The notes under the pieces: model-generated
Seen by the model: only the letters and a program-made list of their open reading frames with translations
Database searches by the model: none
What the model was told of the DNA's origin: nothing
Shown: piece after piece, positions 52,796 to 61,865 of the stretch
Layout of the letters: every line of letters begins with the position of its first letter
How positions within the stretch are numbered: the first letter of the stretch is position 1
Made by a program: the position numbers and the translations under genes
Source of the DNA: Alphaproteobacteria bacterium
GTDB lineage: Bacteria > Pseudomonadota > Alphaproteobacteria > Acetobacterales > Acetobacteraceae
DNA length: 64,000 nucleotides
Reading direction: 5' to 3'
NCBI GenBank assembly: GCA_017307285.1
Contig: JAFKFI010000048.1
Location: forward strand, 41,403-105,402

Positions 52796-52824
52796 TTGAA
52801 CATCGAACCGGTTATGGCTAGGGT
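52796..52824 (+). promoter_or_regulatory. Putative promoter for the RND efflux operon
   Basis: TTGAAC (52796-52801), a 17-base spacer and TAGGGT (52819-52824), 70 bases before ATG 52895. The pattern resembles the one before the PEP-CTERM gene at 16373. Confidence 0.4.
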
Positions 52825-52894
52825 GATTGCCAGTTAAAGGCATTCAACCGCGCGCCGGCTCATTTCCGCCGCCGTTAGCTCCGGGTAACACATT

Positions 52895-54112
52895 ATGCGG
52901 CACCACGGACCAGGGCGCGACCGCCCGGTTGGTCGGCTCAATCGAGCCGCCATCCTTGCGGCATCATTGCTGGTCGCGGCGTGGCTTGGCGGCTGCAAGG
53001 ACGAGAACAAATTCGCCGCGCCGCCACCGCCCCAGGTCGGTGTCGCGCATCCCGTGCAGCAGCCCGTACTGAATTACCTTGAAGGGACGGGCAACACAGT
53101 CGCCGTCAATCAGATCGACCTCGTGGCACGAGTGAAGGGTTTCCTCTCGGCGATCAACTATCAGGACGGCGCGGCGGCCAAGACAGGCCAGACTCTGTTC
53201 GTGATCGAGCAGGCGCCGTACCAGGCGCAGCTGCAGCAGGCCCAGGCGGCGCTGACTATCGCCCAGGCGAAACTGGTGCAGTCGCAAGCCGAGTTCGAGC
53301 GGCAACAGACCCTGTTGCGCCAGAACGTGACGGCGCAATCCACGCTCGACCAGGCGCGCGCCAAGCGGGATAGCGACCAGGGTGACGTGACCAACGCGCA
53401 GGCCGGCGTCACCATCGCCGCGATCAATCTCGGCTATACCCATGTCTCGGCGCCGTTCGACGGCGTGGTGACGCAGCACCTGCAATCCGTCGGCTCGCTG
53501 GTCGGCGCCTCCGGCGATACCAAGCTTGCGACCCTGGTGCAGCTCAACCCGATCTACGCGACGTTCAACGTCAGCGAGCAGGACGTGCTGCGCATCCGGG
53601 CGAGCCGGGCGAAAGACCCCCAGATCACCCAGGCGACCTTCGACAAGATCCCGATCGAGATCGGCCTGATGGACGAGGAGGGCTACCCGCACAAGGGCGT
53701 CATCCAGTACATCGCTCCCGAGCTCGATCCGGCGACCGGCACGATCCTGGTGCGCGGCGTGTTCGAGAACGCGGACCGCGCGCTGCTTCCCGGCTTCTTC
53801 GTGCGAATCCGCGTGCCGACCTCGGACAAGGCGGTCGCCTCGCTGCTGGTGCCGAACCGCGCCCTGGGTGCCAGTCAGCAGGGCAAGTATCTGTTGGTGG
53901 TCAACGATAAGGACGAGGTCGAGCAACGCTTCGTCAAGACTGGGGCCGAGGTCGGCGACCTGCGCGTCATCGAGAGCGGCCTGAAGCCGGACGATCGCGT
54001 CATCGTCTCGGGCGCCGGGCGCGCCGTCCCGGGCCGCAAGGTGGCGGCCACGAACACGACGATAGCGTCGGCCGGGGGCACATCGCCCGGGACGGTGGCG
54101 GCGGCGAAGTGA
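52895..54112 (+). CDS. RND efflux pump periplasmic adaptor (membrane fusion protein)
   Basis: A 405-residue lipoprotein adaptor of the AcrA/MexA family. The signal AAILAASLLVAAWLGGC ends at a lipidated Cys. The lipoyl-like region contains INYQDGAAAKTGQTLFVIEQ, then a coiled hairpin (QAQLQQAQAALTIAQAKLVQ; FERQQTLLRQNVTAQSTLDQ), and the barrel starts at GYTHVSAPFDGVVTQHLQSV. It links the inner-membrane pump to an outer-membrane channel. It is followed after 19 bp by the pump gene. Confidence 0.94.
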   Translation: MRHHGPGRDRPVGRLNRAAILAASLLVAAWLGGCKDENKFAAPPPPQVGVAHPVQQPVLNYLEGTGNTVAVNQIDLVARVKGFLSAINYQDGAAAKTGQTLFVIEQAPYQAQLQQAQAALTIAQAKLVQSQAEFERQQTLLRQNVTAQSTLDQARAKRDSDQGDVTNAQAGVTIAAINLGYTHVSAPFDGVVTQHLQSVGSLVGASGDTKLATLVQLNPIYATFNVSEQDVLRIRASRAKDPQITQATFDKIPIEIGLMDEEGYPHKGVIQYIAPELDPATGTILVRGVFENADRALLPGFFVRIRVPTSDKAVASLLVPNRALGASQQGKYLLVVNDKDEVEQRFVKTGAEVGDLRVIESGLKPDDRVIVSGAGRAVPGRKVAATNTTIASAGGTSPGTVAAAK

Positions 54113-54131
54113 CGGCGGGGAGCATCCGCCC

Positions 54132-57100
54132 ATGATCTCGAAGTTCTTCATCGAGCGGCCGGTGCTGGCGAACGTGCTGGCGATCGTACTGGTGCTGATC
54201 GGCGCGGTGGCGGTGTACGGCTTGCCGGTCGCGCAATACCCCAACGTCGTGCCGCCCACCGTGACGGTCACGACGCGCTATCCCGGTGCCAGCGCGCAGA
54301 CCGTCATCGATACCGTGGCCTTGCCGATCGAGCTGCAGGTCAATGGCGTCGAGCATATGCTCTACATGCAGTCGACCAGCGCGAGCGACGGCACCTACAA
54401 CCTGACCGTGACGTTCGACATCGGCACCGACCTCAACTTCGCGCAGGTGCTGGTGCAGAACAAGGTATCGGCGGCACTGGCGCAGCTGCCGCAGGCAGTG
54501 CAGGCGCAAGGCGTGGTGGTGCAGAAGAAGTCCACCGCCATCCTGCAGATCGTAGCACTGAACTCGCCGGACGGGCGGTTCGACAGCCTGTTCATGAGCA
54601 ACTACGCCAGCATCAACCTGGTCAACGAGCTGGCGCGATTGCCGGGCGTGGGCAACGTGACGGTGTTCGGCGTCGGCCAGTACGCGATGCGGATCTGGCT
54701 GGATCCGAAGAAGCTGTTTTCCTACGGCCTGGTGCCGCAGGACATCATCAACGCGGTGCAGCAGCAGAACCAGCAGGTCGCCGCCGGCCAGGTCGGCATT
54801 CCGCCGGTGGCGGCGGGACAGGACTTCCAATACACGATCGACGTGCAGGGGCGGCTCGACGATCCGGCGCAGTTCGGCAACATCGTCGTTAAGGCGCAGA
54901 GCGAGAATGGCGGGCGCATCGTCCGGTTGAAGGATGTCGGGCGGGTTGAGCTCGGCGCGCAGACCTACTCGCAGAGCTTCCGGCTCAGCGGCAAGCCGGG
55001 GGCTGGCATCGCCATCTACCAGTCGCCCGGGGCAAATGCGCTGGACGTCGAGCAGCGGGTCGACGCCAAGATGACCGAGCTGTCGCGCAACTTTCCGCAG
55101 GGCCTCGCCTACAGCGTGCCGTTCGACACGACCAAGTTCGTCCGCGCCTCGATCCATGAGGTGTGGATGACGTTGATCGAGGCCGGGATACTCGTGCTGG
55201 TCGTCATCCTGGTGTTCCTGCAGGACTGGCGCGCGACGCTGGTGCCGGCGACGACGGTGCCGGTGACGATCATTGGCGCGTTCGCAGCGATGGCCGCACT
55301 CGGCTTCACCATCAACATCTCGACCCTGTTCGGCATCGTGCTCGCCATCGGCATCGTGGTGGACGACGCCATCGTCATCGTGGAAGGGGTGGCGCGCTAC
55401 ATCCAGCGCGGCATGTCCGGCCACGACGCCGCCATCAAGGCGATGAACGAGCTGTTCGGGCCGATCATCGGCATTACGCTCGTGCTGATGTCGGTGTTCA
55501 TCCCGGCGGCGTTCCTGCCTGGCTTGATCGGCAACATGTTCGCGCAGTTCGCGCTGGTGATCGCCGCGACGGCGCTGATCAGCGCGATCAACGCGGCCAC
55601 GCTCAAGCCGACCCAGTGCGCGCTGTGGCTGCGCCCGGCGATCGCGCCGGAGAAGCACAATTTCTTCTATCGCGGCTTCAACCGCGTCTATGACCGCTTC
55701 GAGAACGGCTACGCCGCCGGTATCGGCTGGATGGTGCGGCGGGCCGGGATCATGGTGGTGATCGCGCTGGTGCTGGCCGGTGTCGGCTTCTGGGGGATCA
55801 CGCGCCTGCCGACCGGCTTCATCCCCAACGAGGACCAGGGCTACGCGCTGGTCGGCGTGCAGCTGCCCGACGGCGCCTCGCTCGAGCGCACCCAGGCGAC
55901 GCTCGGCCAGGCGACCAAGATTGCGCTCGCTACGCCGGGCGTCGATCAGGTGGTGGAGATCGCGGGGATTTCGGTCCTGGACAACAGTGCATCGCTGTCG
56001 AGCGCCGGGGTCGGCTACGTGATCCTCAAGGATTGGGGGGAGCGCGGCAAGCACAAGGGCCAGGATATCCGCAGCATCCTGACGCATATCCAGGCGGAGC
56101 TCGACAAGCTGAAGGATGGTGTCGGCTTCGTCATCGTGCCACCGCCGATCCAGGGCATCGGCAACTCCGGCGGCTTCGCCATGCAGATCGAGCAGCGCGA
56201 CGGCAGCTTCGACTACGGCAAGCTGCTGACCACGACGCAAAGCGTCGTCCAGTCGGCGAACGACCAGTCGCGGCTGCAGCATGTCATCACATCGTTCCGC
56301 ACCGACGTGCCGCAGCTTCTGCTGCATATCGATCGGACCAAGGCGGAGACGCTGCGGGTCTCGGTCGGCGACGTGTTCGCCGCGCTCTCCTCCTATGTCG
56401 GGTCGAGCTACGTCAACCAGTTCAACAAATTCGGCCTGGCGCTGCAGGTCTACGTGCAGGCGGATTCGCCGTATCGCGTTCACCCCGAGGACATCCTGAA
56501 GCTCCATGTGCGCAGCCAGGATGGCAAGATGGTGCCGCTCGGCGCGTTGGTGCAGATCGAGCCGATCGTCGGGCCGTCGCTGATCAGCCTCTACAACCTC
56601 TATCTCTCGTCCAGCGTCGTGGGCTCCCCGGCCCCTGGCTACAGTTCCGGGCAGGCGATGGCGCTGATGGAACAGATCGCCAACGCGACCTTGCCGCCTG
56701 GCACCGGCTTCGAGTGGACCGGCATGTCCTACCAGGAGAAAGTGGTTGGTAATCAGCTGTATTTCGCGTTCGGCCTGGCAATCTTGCTGGTCTATCTCTG
56801 CCTCGCCGGACAGTACGAGAGCTGGATCCTGCCGCTCGCGGTGATCCTCGCGGTGCCGCTGGCGCTGCTGGGGCCGGTGATCGCGCTTAGTGCCGTCGGG
56901 CTCGACAACAATCTCTACACGCAGATCGGGCTGATGCTGCTGATCGCGCTGTCGGCGAAGAACGGCATCCTGATCGTCGAAGTGGCGCGCGAGCGCCGGA
57001 TGCTCGACGGCGAGCCGATCCTGCAAGCTGCCATCGAGGCGTCTCGGACCCGCTTCCGGCCGATCCTGATGACCTCCTTCGCCTTCATCCTCGGCGTCGT

Positions 57101-57296
57101 GCCGCTGGTCACGGCGACCGGCGCGGGTGCCGCCGCCCGCGTATCGCTCGGCCTCTCGGTATTCAGCGGCATGATCGCCTCGACCTGCCTCGCGGTGCTG
57201 TTCGTGCCGTCGTTCTTCGTGCTGTTGCAGAGCTTCGAGGAGCGGCGCAAGGCGCGCAAAGGCGGCACCGCGCCCGTCGCCAGGCCGTCCCATTGA
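54132..57296 (+). CDS. RND multidrug efflux permease (HAE1 family)
   Basis: A 1054-residue inner-membrane proton-driven pump, the normal length for AcrB/MexB-type HAE1 transporters. It starts MISKFFIERPVLANVLAIVL. TM4 has the proton-relay Asp pair in IGIVVDDAIVIVEGVARYIQ. Other typical segments are PVAQYPNVVPPTVTVTTRYP, GFIPNEDQGYALVGVQLPDG and SAKNGILIVEVARERRM. It is expected to form a homotrimer expelling drugs or other amphiphiles. No outer-membrane channel gene is in the operon, so an unlinked TolC-like protein must serve. Confidence 0.95.
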   Translation: MISKFFIERPVLANVLAIVLVLIGAVAVYGLPVAQYPNVVPPTVTVTTRYPGASAQTVIDTVALPIELQVNGVEHMLYMQSTSASDGTYNLTVTFDIGTDLNFAQVLVQNKVSAALAQLPQAVQAQGVVVQKKSTAILQIVALNSPDGRFDSLFMSNYASINLVNELARLPGVGNVTVFGVGQYAMRIWLDPKKLFSYGLVPQDIINAVQQQNQQVAAGQVGIPPVAAGQDFQYTIDVQGRLDDPAQFGNIVVKAQSENGGRIVRLKDVGRVELGAQTYSQSFRLSGKPGAGIAIYQSPGANALDVEQRVDAKMTELSRNFPQGLAYSVPFDTTKFVRASIHEVWMTLIEAGILVLVVILVFLQDWRATLVPATTVPVTIIGAFAAMAALGFTINISTLFGIVLAIGIVVDDAIVIVEGVARYIQRGMSGHDAAIKAMNELFGPIIGITLVLMSVFIPAAFLPGLIGNMFAQFALVIAATALISAINAATLKPTQCALWLRPAIAPEKHNFFYRGFNRVYDRFENGYAAGIGWMVRRAGIMVVIALVLAGVGFWGITRLPTGFIPNEDQGYALVGVQLPDGASLERTQATLGQATKIALATPGVDQVVEIAGISVLDNSASLSSAGVGYVILKDWGERGKHKGQDIRSILTHIQAELDKLKDGVGFVIVPPPIQGIGNSGGFAMQIEQRDGSFDYGKLLTTTQSVVQSANDQSRLQHVITSFRTDVPQLLLHIDRTKAETLRVSVGDVFAALSSYVGSSYVNQFNKFGLALQVYVQADSPYRVHPEDILKLHVRSQDGKMVPLGALVQIEPIVGPSLISLYNLYLSSSVVGSPAPGYSSGQAMALMEQIANATLPPGTGFEWTGMSYQEKVVGNQLYFAFGLAILLVYLCLAGQYESWILPLAVILAVPLALLGPVIALSAVGLDNNLYTQIGLMLLIALSAKNGILIVEVARERRMLDGEPILQAAIEASRTRFRPILMTSFAFILGVVPLVTATGAGAAARVSLGLSVFSGMIASTCLAVLFVPSFFVLLQSFEERRKARKGGTAPVARPSH

Positions 57297-57709
57297 GAGG
57301 CGTGGTCTCCCGCACGATCGCGGCCGTCGGGTTGATCGCGCTCGCTGGCGGCCGGCCCGGCGTCGCTCAGACAGGCTTTCCGTTGCCGCCGGAACCTCCC
57401 GCGAAGATCCCGCCCGCCACGACGCTGCCGAACTACCGATCGCACCCCCCACTTGGCGCCGAGGCACCGCCGCAGATGCCATCGGGCACGCAGCTGCCGT
57501 CGATGCGGGGTGGCGATCTTGGCCCGGAATCCGCGTTGCCGCATCCGCCCACCACCACGCTGCCCAGCTTCCGCCAGGAAGCCTACCCGCAAGCAATCCC
57601 GCCCGAGCGACCGGCGGGGCGGGCGATCATGGTGCCGAACGGCAACGGCACCAGTTCGATCATCAACCCGGACGGCACCATCACCACGGTGCCGACGCCG
57701 TCTCGCTGA
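57293..57709 (+). CDS. Exported proline-rich protein of unknown function
   Basis: A 138-residue protein with a signal-like start (VVSRTIAAVGLIALAGG, cleavage near GVAQ) and a Pro/Thr-rich mature region. The motif TTLP-x-x-R occurs twice (TTLPNYRS, TTLPSFRQ), with SGTQLPSMRG in between. It ends NGTSSIINPDGTITTVPTPS. A TTG at 57293 overlapping the pump stop, or a GTG at 57302, could be the start. It is probably cotranscribed with the RND pump. Function unknown. Confidence 0.65.
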   Translation: MRGVVSRTIAAVGLIALAGGRPGVAQTGFPLPPEPPAKIPPATTLPNYRSHPPLGAEAPPQMPSGTQLPSMRGGDLGPESALPHPPTTTLPSFRQEAYPQAIPPERPAGRAIMVPNGNGTSSIINPDGTITTVPTPSR

Positions 57710-57728
57710 ACCCGTTCCGGACCGCATC

Positions 57729-58502
57729 ATGCAAATGAGCCTGATATCGTCGAAGCCCGCCCGTGCGCTTCGCATCGCCTCGCGCTCGCTCGGCGCGCTG
57801 TCGCTGATGCTTGCGCTGACAGGCTGCAACCCCGCGCGGGTCGAGGGTGTGCGCGACTACCGCGGGCCGGCGCTGCCGCGTCCCGAGCGAGTGCTGGTGC
57901 GGGACTTCGCGATCGAGCCGCAGGACGTGCGTCTCGACCAGGGCATCCGCGCGCGCCTCAAGCGGGCGAAGAGCGACCAACCGCTGAGTGCGCAGCAACT
58001 CGCCGTTGCGCGCGAGGCCAACGTGACGCTGAGCAACACCCTGGTCGCTCGACTGCGCCAGGCCGGCATCCCGGCCGAGCGCATCACCGGCCCTGTCCGG
58101 CCGGAGCGCGGCAACACGGTGTTCATCGAGGGCCAGGTTGTCTCGGTCGACGAGGGCAACAAGACCCGGCGCACGCTGATCGGGCTCGGCGCAGGACGCA
58201 GCAGCATCGCGGCCGACGCCCAGCTATTCTATCGCGAGGGCAACGCGATGCCGCGCCTGCTGGAGAATTTCGAGAGCAGCGCGAATAGTGGCCGCGCACC
58301 GGGGGCGGCCGAGACGATGGGCGTCGGCGCGGCCGCGGGCTCCGGGGTCGCTGCGACGGCTGCGGCGAGTGCCGGAATGCATGTCGTCTCGGAGCGGCGG
58401 GCGGCCTCGCCAGAGGATCTGGCGCGCAAGATCGCCGAAGGGCTTGCGCCGCGCATCGAGCAGTATTTCGCCTCGCAGGGCTGGATTTCGCCAGCCCGTT
58501 GA
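57729..58502 (+). CDS. DUF4410-type lipoprotein
   Basis: A 257-residue lipoprotein: signal ALRIASRSLGALSLMLALTG, Cys lipidation in LTGCNPARV. The mature region resembles DUF4410 proteins, with RPERVLVRDFAIEPQDVRLD, a NVTLSNTLVARLRQAGIPAE segment and VFIEGQVVSVDEGNKTRRTL and IGLGAG. The C-terminal part is Ala/Gly-rich, then LARKIAEGLAPRIEQYFASQ. The family role is unknown. It lies between two other exported proteins of the same run. Confidence 0.8.
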   Translation: MQMSLISSKPARALRIASRSLGALSLMLALTGCNPARVEGVRDYRGPALPRPERVLVRDFAIEPQDVRLDQGIRARLKRAKSDQPLSAQQLAVAREANVTLSNTLVARLRQAGIPAERITGPVRPERGNTVFIEGQVVSVDEGNKTRRTLIGLGAGRSSIAADAQLFYREGNAMPRLLENFESSANSGRAPGAAETMGVGAAAGSGVAATAAASAGMHVVSERRAASPEDLARKIAEGLAPRIEQYFASQGWISPAR

Positions 58503-58521
58503 CCAGTGGGAAGGACTTCGC

Positions 58522-59007
58522 GTGATAGGTCTATCGACGAGAGGACTCATCGCCGCGGTGCTGTTGCTCGGCTGTGGCACGACGATGGTATCGGCACAGC
58601 AACCGACCAAGGCGCAAGCCGACGCGATCCGCCAATCCTGCCGCGCGGATTACCAGTCGCACTGCGCCGGGGTGCCAACTGGAGGGAAGGAAGCGCTCGC
58701 CTGCCTGCAGCAGAACGCCGCCGGCCTATCGCCGGGCTGCCAGCATGCGCTTGCGGCCGTGGCTAGTGGCGGTGCGTCCGCGGCGAAGCCGGCACCGTCG
58801 GCGGCCGCTCCGCAAGCCGCGCCCGGACCGGGAGCCGCGCGGGAGAAAGCCGAGCAGGTGCGCGAGGCGTGCGGCATGGATTACCGGCAGCATTGCCGGG
58901 GCGTCCCGCCGGGCGGCGGGCGTGCGATATCCTGCCTCGCCGAGCATGAGGCCTCGCTGTCGCCCGGCTGTCAGCGAGCGATGAGCGCCATGCGACAAGC
59001 GCGATAG
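58522..59007 (+). CDS. Exported cysteine-rich repeat protein (GLG1-like)
   Basis: A 161-residue protein with a signal (LIAAVLLLGCGTTMVSAQQ) and two copies of a Cys-rich repeat: CRADYQSHCAGVPTGG...ACLQQNAAGLSPGC and CGMDYRQHCRGVPPGG...SCLAEHEASLSPGC. Each has four Cys in the C-x5-6-C-x13-C-x11-C order of GLG1-type repeats, probably disulfide-bonded in the periplasm. An Ala/Pro linker separates them. The GTG start follows GGGAAGGA. It is probably part of the same transcript as its neighbours. Confidence 0.8.
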   Translation: MIGLSTRGLIAAVLLLGCGTTMVSAQQPTKAQADAIRQSCRADYQSHCAGVPTGGKEALACLQQNAAGLSPGCQHALAAVASGGASAAKPAPSAAAPQAAPGPGAAREKAEQVREACGMDYRQHCRGVPPGGGRAISCLAEHEASLSPGCQRAMSAMRQAR

Positions 59008-59025
59008 CCAACCGATGAGGGTGCG

Positions 59026-61392
59026 ATGAGCGTTTCGAGGAGAGTGCTGGGCGCCATGTTGGTTGCGGCGTCGCTCGGGCTGGCGCCGGAACTGCACGCG
59101 CAGCAAGCCGCCGCCTCGCCGGCTGCGTGGCCGCACAAGCTGAGCGAGAACGGCGCCACCGTGGAGGTGTACCAGCCACAGGCGATCTCCTGGCCCGACC
59201 ACGGCACGCTCACCGCGCGCGCCGCCATGTCGATTACCCGACCCGGCAGCAAGACGCCGATCCTGGGCACTGTCGAACTGGCCTTCGCGACCAAAACCGA
59301 CATGGCGACGCGCGAGGTCACGCTGACCGATCCCAAGCTCGTCGCCTCGCATTTCCCCTCGCTCGACACCGGGCAGGCGGTGCAGCTCGACGCGCGCATC
59401 AAGGCCGCACTCGACGGGCTCGCGGCCAGGCAGGTGCCGCTCGACGCCATTGCGCTGAGCCTCAAGGACGCGACGCCGCCCGCGCCGGTCGCGCTCAACA
59501 ACGACCCGCCGGAGATTTTCCACAGCGCGCGGCCGGCCAGCCTCGTGGTGTTCGATGGCGACCCGGTGCTGGCGCCGGTGGGCAATATCGGCCTCGAATA
59601 CGCGGTCAACACCAACTGGGACGTGTTCTTCGACGCGGCGGGCAGCGGAACCTGGTATCTGCTGAACAACGGCGCATGGTTCGCCGGCCCGGCGGCCAAG
59701 GGGCCGTACAAGCCGATCGACAGATTGCCAGCGGTGTTCAGCAAGATCCCGAACGACCCGAATTTCGCCGAGGTCCGCAAGAGCATCCCGGCCCGCCCTG
59801 CCAACCCGGCCTCCGCGTCGGCCATTTTCGTGAGCACCAAGCCGGCCGAGATTATCGTCACCAACGGCCCGCCGGCCTTCGCGCCGGTGCCCGGAACGGC
59901 GTTGCAGCAGGTGAAGAACAGCAACGCCACGCTGTTCCTCGATACCAGCACCGGCCGCTTCTACTACCTCGTCTCCGGCCGCTGGTTCGCCTCGACCGGG
60001 CTCGACGGACCGTGGAGTTTCGCCACCCCCGACCTGCCGCCGGATTTCGCGTTGATCCCGCCGAGCAGCAACGCCGGCGGGGTGCTTCCCTCGGTGCCCG
60101 GCACCGCGCAGGCGCAACAGGCGCTGATCGAGGCGCAGATCCCGCATCAGGCGACGCTCAAGCGCGACGCGGCGAAGCTCACCGTCGCCTATGTCGGCGA
60201 GCCCGACTTCAAGCCGATTCCGGGAACCACCGTCGCCTACGCGGTGAACACTCAGGAGCAGGTGCTCGAAGTCGGCGGCAAATACTATGCCTGCTTCCAG
60301 GGCGCCTGGTTCGTGGCCGCCTCGCCCAAGGGGCCGTGGACCTTGGCCGAGAGCGTGCCGGCGGCAATCTACACCATCCCGCCGAGCTCGCCGGTCTATA
60401 ACGTTACCTATGTAAAGGTCTACGGATCGACCCCCGAGACCGTCACCTATGGCTACACCGCCGGCTACGTGATGGGCTTCGTCACCGCCGGCGTGCTGGC
60501 TTACGGGACGGGCTACTACTATCCGCCGGTGGTGATTCCGGGCCGGGTGCCGGCTTATCTACCGTATCCGTACTCATATGCGGGCGGCGTCTACTACAAT
60601 CCCACCAACGGCGCCTGGGCGCGCGGCGGTGCGGTGTACGGGCCGTATGGCGCGGCGCGGGGCGGCGCCTACTACAATCCGACGACCGGCGGCTATGCGC
60701 GGGCCGGGGCGGTCTATGGCCCGTACGGGGGTGCCGGCGCGTGGTCTGCCTACAACCCACATACCGGAACCTACTCGCATGGCAGCGCCGCCTGGGGGCC
60801 GAACGGCGGCACGGCGCACGCCAATTTCGCCAATCCGCGCTACGGCGTCGCGGGCAGCACGACGCAGAACGCCAATCCCTACGGGCGCTGGGGGTCGAGC
60901 ACGATCTCCGGGCCGAACCAGACGGTGCATACCGAGAGTGCCAGCAATGCGCGTGGCTCGGCGGGCGCGATCTCCTCGAGCACCGGCGCGGCGGCGGCCG
61001 GGGTGCATGGGCGCGGCGGCAACAACGCGGCGGTGGCGCGCGGCTCGGGCGGCAACGTCTACGCGGGGGCAGACGGCAACGTCTACAAGCACACCGACAG
61101 CGGCTGGTCGAAATGGGATAACGGCTCCTGGAACCAGGTGCAGAAACCGGCCGCCTCGAACGCCAACCGGACGACCGCCCAGCAGCGCGCGCAATCGGGG
61201 ACGCTCGGCGGAACGCAGGCCGAGCGCCGCTACGGCGAGCAGGGCGGACAATTCGGACAGCTCGACCGCGACCGCCAGGCACGCGACTTCGGAAACTACC
61301 AGCAGGACCGCTTCAGCGGAGATCGGTTCGGCGGAGATCGGTTTGGCGGCGGCGGAGGCTTCCGGTCAGGAGGCGAACGGCGGTTCCGCTGA
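59026..61392 (+). CDS. Large exported repeat protein, carbohydrate-binding-like, unknown function
   Basis: A 788-residue exported protein (signal LGAMLVAASLGLAPELHA). The N-terminal ~480 residues contain repeated motifs ending in a W-F-x-x-x-x-x-x-G-P-W/Y pattern: NNGAWFAGPAAKGPYKPID, VSGRWFASTGLDGPWSFAT and FQGAWFVAASPKGPWTLAE. A hydrophobic stretch ~480-505 precedes three Tyr/Gly-rich repeats of ~26 residues (GG-x-YYNPT-x-G...GAVYGPYG) starting near residues 520 and 546. The tail is Gly/Asn/Arg-rich. It is convergent with the PPOX gene, overlapping 27 bases. Role unknown; a surface or matrix protein is likely. Confidence 0.75.
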   Translation: MSVSRRVLGAMLVAASLGLAPELHAQQAAASPAAWPHKLSENGATVEVYQPQAISWPDHGTLTARAAMSITRPGSKTPILGTVELAFATKTDMATREVTLTDPKLVASHFPSLDTGQAVQLDARIKAALDGLAARQVPLDAIALSLKDATPPAPVALNNDPPEIFHSARPASLVVFDGDPVLAPVGNIGLEYAVNTNWDVFFDAAGSGTWYLLNNGAWFAGPAAKGPYKPIDRLPAVFSKIPNDPNFAEVRKSIPARPANPASASAIFVSTKPAEIIVTNGPPAFAPVPGTALQQVKNSNATLFLDTSTGRFYYLVSGRWFASTGLDGPWSFATPDLPPDFALIPPSSNAGGVLPSVPGTAQAQQALIEAQIPHQATLKRDAAKLTVAYVGEPDFKPIPGTTVAYAVNTQEQVLEVGGKYYACFQGAWFVAASPKGPWTLAESVPAAIYTIPPSSPVYNVTYVKVYGSTPETVTYGYTAGYVMGFVTAGVLAYGTGYYYPPVVIPGRVPAYLPYPYSYAGGVYYNPTNGAWARGGAVYGPYGAARGGAYYNPTTGGYARAGAVYGPYGGAGAWSAYNPHTGTYSHGSAAWGPNGGTAHANFANPRYGVAGSTTQNANPYGRWGSSTISGPNQTVHTESASNARGSAGAISSSTGAAAAGVHGRGGNNAAVARGSGGNVYAGADGNVYKHTDSGWSKWDNGSWNQVQKPAASNANRTTAQQRAQSGTLGGTQAERRYGEQGGQFGQLDRDRQARDFGNYQQDRFSGDRFGGDRFGGGGGFRSGGERRFR
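60583..60815 (+). repeat. 78-bp-period repeats in the large exported protein gene
   Basis: Repeat units start at 60583 and 60661, with a degenerate third near 60736. Each encodes about 26 residues with GG-x-YYNPT-x-G followed by GAVYGPYG-like sequence. Confidence 0.75.
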
Positions 61393-61827
61393 CAGGTCGC
61401 CCCAAGACGTGACGCGCGCGATGTGCAGCGCGATCACCGGCAGGGCAGCGAGGTCCATCGCGCGGTACTGCGCGTAGCGGGCGCGCAACGCGGTCTGCGC
61501 GCGTTCGTGCTCGGCGCCGCCGTCGAGGATTTCGGCGCGGCCGCGCAGCATCACCCAGCCGAGCCGCGACCAATCCTCGTGGTAGCGGTCCGCAACGAAC
61601 GCCACGCTCGGGTTCGTCGCGATATTGCGCAGCCGCTTGAGCGAACCGCCCGCGACCCGCTTCGGCTTGGCGTCGATGGTGACGTAGAGCGTGTCGTCCA
61701 GCACGGCAAAGCACACCGGCACGACATACGGCGCGCCTGTCGCGTCGGCGGTGGCGAGATGGCCGACTCGCCGGCTCTCCACCAACGCGCGCTCGCGTGC
61801 CGAGAGGGATGGGCTACCCGGCGCCAT
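61366..61827 (-). CDS. PPOX-class (FMN/F420 split-barrel) oxidoreductase, TIGR03668-like
   Basis: A 153-residue split-barrel protein. It has LSARERALVESRRVGHLATA, ATGAPYVVPVCFAVLDDTLY, VTIDAKPKRVAGGSLKRLRN (a phosphate-binding stretch) and VAFVADRYHEDWSRLGWVML, matching the TIGR03668 PPOX family. It probably binds FMN or F420 and reduces an unknown substrate. The ATG at 61827 is preferred; an upstream in-frame ATG would add unlike residues. It is divergent from the amidohydrolase gene (38 bp) and its 3' end overlaps the convergent exported protein by 27 bases. Confidence 0.85.
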   Translation of the reverse strand: MAPGSPSLSARERALVESRRVGHLATADATGAPYVVPVCFAVLDDTLYVTIDAKPKRVAGGSLKRLRNIATNPSVAFVADRYHEDWSRLGWVMLRGRAEILDGGAEHERAQTALRARYAQYRAMDLAALPVIALHIARVTSWGDLSAEPPFAS

Positions 61828-61865
61828 TCGTCTATACTGCCGGGTAGCAGCGGGAGAGAACGGGC

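Noticed and set aside
54000..57596. Very long open frame on the minus strand opposite the RND pump
   Set aside because: The product is His/Arg/Asp-rich with no family similarity. It is a shadow of the high-GC coding strand; the plus-strand pump is unmistakable.
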